Positions 1 through 5,214 of a DNA stretch of 6,164 nucleotides are shown in pieces. Within the stretch, counting starts at the first letter, position 1; each line of letters begins with the position of its first letter. Both the position numbers and the translations under genes were made by a program. The stretch covers positions 1-6,164 of the forward strand of contig JARKQP010000320.1 in the NCBI GenBank assembly GCA_029974875.1. Direction: 5' to 3'. The DNA is from Mobilitalea sp. GTDB lineage: Bacteria; Bacillota_A; Clostridia; Lachnospirales; Lachnospiraceae. The notes under the pieces are model-generated. The model made no database searches and was not told the origin of the DNA. It was given only the letters and a program-made list of their open reading frames with translations.

Positions 1-2446
1 CCTGACCGTCAATCTTTGCCGCTCTCTGTCTGGGAGTTGTGTCAAAGCTATCGATAATAACTGCCCTCTTATCTAATTCGATATACTGGCGGCGGCTGCG
101 GCCAATCAGCAAATCCTGTCCTACCTGGACAAAACGGTGAATAGAAATAGCTGCCTGTTTTCCAGCTGCAATGGCATCGATTGCAAAACGGGGTCCGGTC
201 ACCGCATCCCCGCCTGCAAACACATCAGGCTGATCCGTCTGATAGGTGGTATCATCTACCTGGATAGTATTGTTAGGATTTAAAACTGCCTGGCTATCCT
301 CCAAAATACCACACCAGTCAATAGACTGGCCTACTGCTAACAGAACATAGTCTGCTTCTGCGACCATCGTATCATTTTCATCATACTTAGGGGCAAAACG
401 CCCGTTTTCATCAAAGACACTGACACAGCGCATCAATTCGATCCCTGTTACCTTACCGTCCTCTCCAATAATACGCTTTGGTCCCCAGGAATTATTGATT
501 GTAATGTCTTCACTTTCAGCTGCGCGGGTTTCTTCGTCAAGAGCCGGCATTTGTTCTCTGCTTTCCAGACAGAACATGCTGACTTTTTTCCCGCCGGCAC
601 GAACTGCCACACGGGCTACGTCGATAGCCACATTACCGCCACCGATGACTACTACGTTACCGGAAATAGTTTCTTTTTCATCCTGGTTGACACGGGAGAG
701 GAATTCTATTCCTGAAACCACGCCTTCATAGTCTTCTCCTTCTACTCCCAGCTTCCGGCCCTTCTGAGCTCCGATTGCCAAATAGAAGGCTGCATATCCA
801 TCTGCCCTTAGCTGATCCAGAGTGATATCTTTTCCTACCTCTACTCCGGTTTTAAAGGTAACACCCAATTCCCTTAAAATATCGATTTCTGCTTCCACAA
901 TTCTTTTCTCGAGAACAAAAGAGGGAATCCCAAGGGTCAGCATTCCGCCGGCTACCTTTTCTTTTTCAAATACTGTCACATCATATCCATCGATAGCCAG
1001 ATAGTATGCACAGGACAATCCAGCCGGGCCCGCCCCCACAACAGCAATCCTTTTATCACTGTAATTATGACGTTTTTTAGGAATAAACCGGGTCTCTTTG
1101 TTCAAATCCTGATCTGCAATAAAGCGTTTGATATCATCAATTGCGATAGGTTCGTCCAAATCCCCTCTGGTACAGGCATCTTCACAACGCTTGTTGCAAA
1201 CATATCCACAAACTGCTGGGAATGGATTTTCCATTTTAATTAGCTCAAGAGCTTCCCTATACTTGCCCTGGGCTGCCAATTTTATGTATCCCTGTACCGC
1301 AATGTGGGCGGGGCAGTTGGTTTTACAAGGAGCTGTACCGGTATCCACAACCTCCTGGCGGTTGGTCCGGTAATCTGTATTCCAGTCTTTTTCCGTCCAG
1401 GCATTGTTTCTCGGGGTATAGGTTGTTGTAATATCCTCTGTAACAGCTTCGCTGGAGCAAAGCTTCTGTCCCAGCTTCATGGCATTCATAGGACAATTTT
1501 CCACGCACTGGCCACAGGCCACACATTTCTCCTTATCCACCTTCGAAACATAGTTAGAACGTACCATATCCACGTTCTTATACATAGTTCCGGAACGGAG
1601 GGACAGACAGGAACATCCGCAGCAGTTACAGATAGCATGGGTTTTACCGGATCCGTCAATATTAGGAATCTGGTGCATCAGACCATTTTCCTCTGCCCGC
1701 TTAATGATTTCAAAGGCTTCCTCCCTGGTAATCTCCCGTCCGCGTCCTGTTCGGATATAGTATTCTGCTGCGTGCCCCATCTGGATGCACATATCTTCTT
1801 TTAGATGACCGCAGCCCTCTCCCATTGCCTCTCTGTCAGTACGGCAAGAGCAAGGAGAACAGGAAAAAACCGTATTATCATTTAAATATTTAGAAACCTC
1901 TTCATAGCTGGCCCTGCGGCTGTTGCCTTCGATAGCCGTCTCAATAGGAATTACCCTCATCAGGCCGATTCCGGGTGGAAACATGCCTGCACTCATTGGC
2001 CCCCTAACTCTTCCGTATGCCTCCATGGCATAGGCTACAACCGGATATTTCTTCACCACCTCCAGGTTGTTTACAATCATCTCCATAATACCCGGAATCC
2101 AGCTCTCTGCATGCCAGAAGGTGTCCACTCCGTCGATAACATTCACAAAACATGTGCCGTACACTGCCAGCTTCATCATCTGCTCATGGCAGTATTCCTC
2201 GGATTTGCCCATAATCTGGGACATTTCCTTGGCAGTTCTCTTGGTATAATACCCCATCCCTAAGCCTACTTCAGCCATATCATCATCAACACCGGCCTCC
2301 AAAATAACATATTCCGGGTCATCCCACTGATATCCGTTCTTTTTGGGATCCTTCCGGCCCAGCATATTTGCCAGGGCCATTACCTTTTCATTATACTTAC
2401 ATTCATACCCTTTGGGAAAATACATCTTTGTAATTGCTTGCTCCAC
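1..2446 (-). CDS. Iron-sulfur flavoprotein: cysteine-rich domain + ferredoxin + GltD-type NAD(P)H/FAD oxidoreductase (3' end beyond window)
   Basis: The frame is open from a GTG at 2446 to the left edge, giving 815 residues with no stop, so the C-terminus lies outside. Domains in order: an alpha-helical N-terminal region (about 1-190); a cysteine-rich segment with C196-x2-C199-x-C201, C212, C220 and a C273-N-C-C-G-C-S-C280 cluster; a ferredoxin motif C308-x2-C-x2-C-x3-C318-P; the GltD-like Fe-S domain (C374-x3-C378-P, then C413, C417, C421, C425 each three residues apart); an FAD Rossmann motif GAGPAG at 471-476; a pyridine-nucleotide motif GGGNVA at 602-607; and the closing flavin motif AGGDAVTGP at 744-752. 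The C-terminal half resembles glutamate synthase small subunit and its relatives, which move electrons from NAD(P)H through FAD to Fe-S centres. No glutamate synthase large subunit is visible, so a glutamate synthase role is unlikely. The likely role (inference) is a soluble electron-transfer flavoprotein feeding a partner encoded in or near this operon. The GTG start is chosen because AGGAG lies 9 nt upstream; an in-frame ATG at 2425 lacks a well-placed ribosome binding site. It lies 4 nt after the HypB-like gene and is probably translationally coupled to it. Confidence 0.88.
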   Translation of the reverse strand, partial: MEQAITKMYFPKGYECKYNEKVMALANMLGRKDPKKNGYQWDDPEYVILEAGVDDDMAEVGLGMGYYTKRTAKEMSQIMGKSEEYCHEQMMKLAVYGTCFVNVIDGVDTFWHAESWIPGIMEMIVNNLEVVKKYPVVAYAMEAYGRVRGPMSAGMFPPGIGLMRVIPIETAIEGNSRRASYEEVSKYLNDNTVFSCSPCSCRTDREAMGEGCGHLKEDMCIQMGHAAEYYIRTGRGREITREEAFEIIKRAEENGLMHQIPNIDGSGKTHAICNCCGCSCLSLRSGTMYKNVDMVRSNYVSKVDKEKCVACGQCVENCPMNAMKLGQKLCSSEAVTEDITTTYTPRNNAWTEKDWNTDYRTNRQEVVDTGTAPCKTNCPAHIAVQGYIKLAAQGKYREALELIKMENPFPAVCGYVCNKRCEDACTRGDLDEPIAIDDIKRFIADQDLNKETRFIPKKRHNYSDKRIAVVGAGPAGLSCAYYLAIDGYDVTVFEKEKVAGGMLTLGIPSFVLEKRIVEAEIDILRELGVTFKTGVEVGKDITLDQLRADGYAAFYLAIGAQKGRKLGVEGEDYEGVVSGIEFLSRVNQDEKETISGNVVVIGGGNVAIDVARVAVRAGGKKVSMFCLESREQMPALDEETRAAESEDITINNSWGPKRIIGEDGKVTGIELMRCVSVFDENGRFAPKYDENDTMVAEADYVLLAVGQSIDWCGILEDSQAVLNPNNTIQVDDTTYQTDQPDVFAGGDAVTGPRFAIDAIAAGKQAAISIHRFVQVGQDLLIGRSRRQYIELDKRAVIIDSFDTTPRQRAAKIDGQ

Positions 2447-2450
2447 AGCT

Positions 2451-3113
2451 TTACTCTCCTTTAACCTCCCTATACAACCACTCCGTCCACTCCTGCATAC
2501 CTTCTCCTGTTTTAGCGGAAACCGGAAATATGGCGATATTTGGATTCAATTTTTTAACTCTCTCCACACACAGCTCCAGATTAAAGTCAAACACTTCCAT
2601 GGTATCTATTTTGTTGATAATCAGGGCGTCAGATATCTGGAACATGAGTGGGTATTTCAAAGGCTTATCATCCCCCTCGGGAATGCTTAGGATCATTGCA
2701 TTTTTTGTGGCTCCTGTATCGAATTCGGCTGGACATACCAGATTTCCCACATTCTCTAAAATCACTAAATCGGTTCCCCCGGCATCCAGTCCTTTAAGCC
2801 CCTGTCTGGTCATATCTGCATCCAAATGGCACATTCCGCCTGTATGTAACTGAATTACCTTTACACCCGTTCCGGAAATAGTCCTTGCGTCCACATCAGA
2901 ATCGATATCCGCCTCCATAACCGCAATGCTAAGTTTGTCTTTCAGACGATTGATCGTATTTACCAAGGTAGTCGTCTTCCCTGCTCCCGGAGAACTCATC
3001 AGGTTCAGCAAAAAGGTATTCTCACTTTTTAACTGCTCCCTGAGACGCTGTGCGTCCTTGTTATTATCCTCAAATATACTTTCCTTAATTTCCAAGACCC
3101 GAAATTCTTTCAA
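2451..3113 (-). CDS. hypB: HypB-family metal-binding GTPase (hydrogenase/nickel-insertion accessory type)
   Basis: A 220-residue SIMIBI-class GTPase. Visible motifs: P-loop SPGAGKT at 41-47, the metal-site signature GGMCHLDADM around C95-H96, ENVGNLVCPAEF with C127, EGDDKPLKYP at 146-155, and the guanine-specificity motif NKID at 167-170. C95, H96 and C127 match the G-domain metal site that binds nickel or zinc between HypB subunits. The N-terminal CxxCGC site and the histidine-rich stretch of some HypB proteins are absent, which is common in shorter family members. HypB hydrolyses GTP to help insert nickel into [NiFe] hydrogenase. Here no hypA, other hyp gene or hydrogenase subunit is visible, so the client may be a different metalloenzyme (inference). 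The start is TTG at 3113, supported by AGGAGG 7 nt upstream. It sits between the membrane protein gene (11-nt gap) and the flavoprotein gene (4-nt gap), so all three are likely co-transcribed. Family assignment is firm; the client is unknown. Confidence 0.9.
   Translation of the reverse strand: MKEFRVLEIKESIFEDNNKDAQRLREQLKSENTFLLNLMSSPGAGKTTTLVNTINRLKDKLSIAVMEADIDSDVDARTISGTGVKVIQLHTGGMCHLDADMTRQGLKGLDAGGTDLVILENVGNLVCPAEFDTGATKNAMILSIPEGDDKPLKYPLMFQISDALIINKIDTMEVFDFNLELCVERVKKLNPNIAIFPVSAKTGEGMQEWTEWLYREVKGE
2456..2460 (-). promoter_or_regulatory. Ribosome binding site for the flavoprotein (fixes GTG start)
   Basis: AGGAG on the minus strand, inside the last codons of the HypB-like gene, 9 nt before the GTG at 2446. 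It supports the GTG over the ATG seven codons downstream. Confidence 0.7.
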
Positions 3114-3120
3114 CCCTTTG

Positions 3121-3126
3121 CCTCCT
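3121..3126 (-). promoter_or_regulatory. Ribosome binding site for HypB-like gene (fixes TTG start)
   Basis: AGGAGG on the minus strand, 7 nt before the TTG at 3113. It overlaps the TAG stop codon of the upstream membrane protein gene, which suggests translational coupling. Confidence 0.8.
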
Positions 3127-4117
3127 AATTTTTTTCTGCCAATGCTGCTATTATCTGATATTCCTTTAAATCTGTATACAGCTCACCCTTGTAAGGATTG
3201 CGTTTTGTCTTTTTCCACTTGTAAATCATATAAACCAATACGGCGATGTTGGCTGCCAGCGCTAAAAAGCTAACGATAAAATATATGGTAGGATTATAGG
3301 TAGAATCTACACGCCATTTTCCAAAATCCTGGAATAAGGGGAAGGTCTGGGCAAACATACACCACAGCGCCAAGGTCTGGGCCCGGTGCTGCAGCCATGC
3401 ACCCTTACCAACTGTAAATGCGCACAGGGTCGGTGCCAACAGCAGCGCAAATCCACAATACCAGGAGTGGTGGGGCAAGCAGTTATATGTATAAGCAAAG
3501 TTCCATAAATCGTACGCCAGAATGTAAAACCACAGCATATCCGGCCAAAGCATATCCCGGCTGCCATCCTTTTCTGTCTTTTTCCTAATCTTAATACCAA
3601 ACCAACCTGTAATAATCACAATATTCAAGATGCCGGCAATTCCATTCATATAGTTCCAGGCTCCGCCCATCAGCATTACGGGTGCATCGGCGGTTATATC
3701 CTGAGCCATTACAGCATACCTGCTGCCCACTTCAAAGTCACGTATCACCGCTTCTAAAATATTGATAGCCAGTATCAACGGAGGAAAGCAAAGAGCTATT
3801 TTATTGTCAGCCAGCGCCCATTCCTTGCCCGTCTTCTTGTTGGTTCCACGTACATGGCGGATACACCAGAAACCGATACAGCCGGCTGTCGCCGAATACA
3901 CCTTCGCCAAATGGAACCAGTCTGTATAGGTGGTTTCTTTCATCACCGTGAACCACAGCACCGAAAGTACGGCTGGTAATACCATAAAGCCCAAAATTCC
4001 AGCCACTTTAAATCTGCGGGTAACTTCGTTCAGCAAAAACAGAATAAGAAATACACCAATCCATACCAGCCAAACACTTAGAAACCCTGCACCCGCCTCA
4101 TAATTAAACCGAAACAT
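3125..4117 (-). CDS. Multipass integral membrane protein of unknown function (possibly DUF5692 family)
   Basis: 330 residues with about eight or nine hydrophobic segments: roughly 12-31, 38-59, 73-88, 106-125, 147-175, 191-211, 220-237, 248-262 and 277-300. The C-terminal tail after 300 is lysine-rich and probably cytosolic. Polar features inside or next to membrane segments include W84-C-I-R-H88, N155-Y-M-N158, D193, D203, the cluster C213-L-P-H-H-S-W-Y-C221, C232 and H244. These could bind a metal or cofactor, but no characterised motif is recognised. The sequence is reminiscent of clostridial proteins annotated DUF5692, a memory-based and unverified match. The frame extends upstream to an ATG at 4174, but the ATG at 4117 is preferred: it has AGGAGG 7 nt upstream, and the longer start would run through the operator and lie at about the predicted transcription start. 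It is the first gene of the operon, followed by the HypB-like GTPase and the flavoprotein, so a transport or membrane redox role tied to those proteins is plausible but unproven. Confidence 0.85.
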   Translation of the reverse strand: MFRFNYEAGAGFLSVWLVWIGVFLILFLLNEVTRRFKVAGILGFMVLPAVLSVLWFTVMKETTYTDWFHLAKVYSATAGCIGFWCIRHVRGTNKKTGKEWALADNKIALCFPPLILAINILEAVIRDFEVGSRYAVMAQDITADAPVMLMGGAWNYMNGIAGILNIVIITGWFGIKIRKKTEKDGSRDMLWPDMLWFYILAYDLWNFAYTYNCLPHHSWYCGFALLLAPTLCAFTVGKGAWLQHRAQTLALWCMFAQTFPLFQDFGKWRVDSTYNPTIYFIVSFLALAANIAVLVYMIYKWKKTKRNPYKGELYTDLKEYQIIAALAEKN

Positions 4118-4124
4118 AATTTTT

Positions 4125-4130
4125 CCTCCT
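4125..4130 (-). promoter_or_regulatory. Ribosome binding site for membrane protein (fixes ATG at 4117)
   Basis: AGGAGG on the minus strand with a 7-nt spacer to the ATG at 4117. The upstream in-frame ATG at 4174 has no comparable site, which makes the longer reading unlikely. Confidence 0.85.
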
Positions 4131-4153
4131 TTTAGGAAACACGCTTTTTTATT

Positions 4154-4166
4154 CTGGTCATACCAG
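4154..4166. promoter_or_regulatory. FadR/GntR-type operator 1 (operon side)
   Basis: CTGGTCATACCAG has perfect 5-bp arms around a 3-bp centre and contains TGGT-N3-ACCA, the arrangement known for operators of the FadR subfamily of GntR regulators. It lies in the predicted 5' untranslated region of the membrane protein operon, about 12-24 nt after the predicted start of transcription. Bound regulator there would be expected to block transcription (inference). A near-identical copy lies at 4374-4386. Confidence 0.75.
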
Positions 4167-4184
4167 TAGTGCAATTATATTTTA

Positions 4185-4213
4185 ATTCTATGAAATTTTG
4201 CTTAGATTGTCAA
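4185..4213 (-). promoter_or_regulatory. Sigma-A-like promoter of the minus-strand operon
   Basis: TTGACA (4208-4213) and TAGAAT (4185-4190) on the minus strand are separated by exactly 17 nt. The predicted transcription start is near 4178, giving a leader of about 60 nt that contains operator 1 and the ribosome binding site. Its -35 box overlaps the -35 box of a plus-strand promoter. Confidence 0.75.
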
Positions 4214-4236
4214 GTATTTATCAAACTTGTTATAAA
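4207..4236 (+). promoter_or_regulatory. Sigma-A-like distal promoter for the regulator gene
   Basis: TTGTCA (4207-4212) and TATAAA (4231-4236) are separated by 18 nt. The predicted start is near 4243, which would place the inverted-repeat-bounded segment at 4241-4311 at the very 5' end of a roughly 180-nt leader. Confidence 0.55.
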
Positions 4237-4240
4237 TTTA

Positions 4241-4311
4241 TGTAACAGTCCAATCTATACCTGAAAGGAAACCCTTCTCACTTCCCTGCCAGCGTAGGCT
4301 AAACTGTTACA
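4241..4311 (+). ncRNA. Candidate structured leader RNA with partial TPP-riboswitch-like core
   Basis: TGTAACAGT (4241-4249) and ACTGTTACA (4303-4311) are perfect 9-bp inverted repeats that could form a closing helix around a 53-nt core. The core holds TGCCAGCGTAGG (4287-4298), which as I recall is identical to the 3' signature of thiamine pyrophosphate riboswitches. It also holds CTGAAAGGAAACCC (4261-4274), which resembles the CUGAGA...ACCC segment. The 5' GGGG strand of helix P2 and the CUGG side of P5 are not found, and no thiamine gene is nearby. It could therefore be a degenerate TPP riboswitch, a different RNA class, or two protein-binding half-sites. The plus strand is favoured because a plausible promoter ends just before it. 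No strong terminator hairpin follows it. Confidence 0.35.
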
Positions 4312-4336
4312 ATTTTGTCTATTTATGCATATTCTA

Positions 4337-4365
4337 TTGATTTTTATTCCATATTATGATATTTT
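4337..4365 (+). promoter_or_regulatory. Possible proximal promoter of the regulator gene
   Basis: TTGATT (4337-4342) and TATTTT (4360-4365) are 17 nt apart in a very AT-rich stretch. The predicted start is near 4372, immediately before operator 2, which is the same geometry as on the operon side. The -10 box is a weak match, so this is less certain than the operon promoter. Confidence 0.4.
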
Positions 4366-4373
4366 CTTGATAT

Positions 4374-4386
4374 CTGGTTATACCAG
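4374..4386. promoter_or_regulatory. FadR/GntR-type operator 2 (regulator side)
   Basis: CTGGTTATACCAG is a perfect 5-bp-arm palindrome differing from operator 1 at only one central base. It lies 37 nt before the regulator's ATG and just after the possible proximal promoter, consistent with autoregulation. It is flanked by two GATATC copies (4369-4374 and 4397-4402) that could add to a hairpin in RNA or simply reflect local base composition. Confidence 0.75.
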
Positions 4387-4423
4387 CTTAAGGCATGATA
4401 TCGGACTTTAGAAAGGAATACAA

Positions 4424-5134
4424 ATGGACTTCACAAAATTAAAAGCCCCTACATTAAAAGAACTTTTTGTCAGGGAATTCGAGACTATGATTCTTTCCGG
4501 TAAATTGAAGATCGGTGAAAAGCTTCCACCCGAACGCATCCTGGCTGAACAGATGCAGGTCAGCCGCGCTGTGGTGAACAGTGGAATTGCTGAACTTTCC
4601 AGGAAAGGGTTTTTAAAGGTAAAACCCCGTTCCGGAGTATTTGTAATAGATTACCGCCGCTATGGTACCGTAGAGACACTTCTCTCCATCATGAATTACA
4701 ACGGCGGACATTTGCGCCGGGACGAGATCCGGTCTATCCTGGAAATTAAGATGATTGTGGATAAACTGGCGGTAGAATTGTCCGTAGACCGGCACACAGA
4801 TGAGAATATTGTCTCCCTGGAGCGTTATTTAGATAAGATGCAACGTCTAAACGATAATAATGAAAAAGCTGCTGATGCTGCCTTCTCTTTTTATCATGAA
4901 TTGGCCATGACCAGCCAGAATACTTTACTCCCCTTAATCTACCGTTCTTTCCGCGTTCCCGTCACCCACCTTTGGATAAGGTTCATCCAAAAATATGGAA
5001 ATGAAGTCGTCTGCAACAGCGCAGGGGAAATCTTAAAAGCACTGAAAAACCATGATAAAGCAAAGGCTGTAGCGTCCGTAGAGAAAGCAATCTCTGCCTC
5101 CATCTCCGGCTCTAAAGAAATATACGAGGCTTAA
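4424..5134 (+). CDS. GntR-family transcriptional regulator, FadR subfamily
   Basis: 236 residues. The N-terminal winged helix-turn-helix (about 10-75) shows the family pattern: SGKLKIGEKLPPER at 25-38, LAEQMQVSRAVV at 40-51, and a wing ending SGVFV at 70-74. The C-terminal part (about 85-230) is all-helical and fits an FCD/FadR-type ligand-binding domain, including FYHELAMTSQN at 156-166. The histidines seen are H158 and H182. The acidic residue expected four positions before H158 is F154, and the last conserved histidine is not evident, so the usual FCD metal site seems incomplete and the ligand cannot be guessed. The ATG at 4424 follows AAAGGA with a suitable 6-nt gap. The gene is divergent from the membrane protein operon, and matching palindromes precede both transcription units, so it very likely represses itself and that operon until an effector binds (inference). 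Confidence 0.9.
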   Translation: MDFTKLKAPTLKELFVREFETMILSGKLKIGEKLPPERILAEQMQVSRAVVNSGIAELSRKGFLKVKPRSGVFVIDYRRYGTVETLLSIMNYNGGHLRRDEIRSILEIKMIVDKLAVELSVDRHTDENIVSLERYLDKMQRLNDNNEKAADAAFSFYHELAMTSQNTLLPLIYRSFRVPVTHLWIRFIQKYGNEVVCNSAGEILKALKNHDKAKAVASVEKAISASISGSKEIYEA

Positions 5135-5160
5135 ACTCTTGTTATTGCTATGATTCAGTA

Positions 5161-5195
5161 AAAAACTGCCGGTGGATTTACCACCGGCAGTTTTT
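5161..5195. terminator. Strong bidirectional intrinsic terminator
   Basis: CTGCCGGTGG (5166-5175) pairs perfectly with CCACCGGCAG (5181-5190) around a 5-nt loop. Five A residues before and five T residues after extend the stem to 15 bp and supply a U-tract in both directions. It sits between the convergent regulator and glucosidase genes and can end transcription from both. Confidence 0.93.
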
Positions 5196-5214
5196 ATTGA
5201 CAGCTAATAAGATC

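Noticed and set aside
1304..1804. Plus-strand open frame of 166 codons, and several shorter plus-strand frames between 495 and 3273
   Set aside because: They lie antisense to the flavoprotein, GTPase and membrane protein genes, whose domain motifs are unmistakable. They show no recognisable motifs or convincing ribosome binding sites.
1..2446. Assignment of the flavoprotein as glutamate synthase small subunit (gltD)
   Set aside because: The protein has about 370 extra N-terminal residues with added Fe-S motifs, and no gltB is visible; GltD similarity covers only its C-terminal half.
3307..3600. Minus-strand open frame inside the membrane protein gene in another frame
   Set aside because: It overlaps a clear membrane protein coding frame on the same strand, and its cysteine/arginine-rich translation is typical of an out-of-frame shadow.
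4118..4174. N-terminal extension of the membrane protein to the ATG at 4174 (19 more residues)
   Set aside because: The extension crosses operator 1, starts at about the predicted transcription start, has a charged non-conserved look, and lacks a ribosome binding site, whereas the ATG at 4117 has AGGAGG 7 nt upstream.
4227..4249. Possible Rex (redox regulator) site TTGTTA...TAACAG
   Set aside because: The half-sites are 10 bp apart instead of the 6 bp expected for Rex, and one arm is imperfect; the TAACAG arm is better explained by the 9-bp inverted repeat.
4241..4311. Confident annotation as a TPP riboswitch
   Set aside because: Only the 3' core and a CUGAAA...ACCC-like segment match. The P2 5' strand and P5 are missing and no thiamine-related gene is present, so it is left as a candidate RNA.
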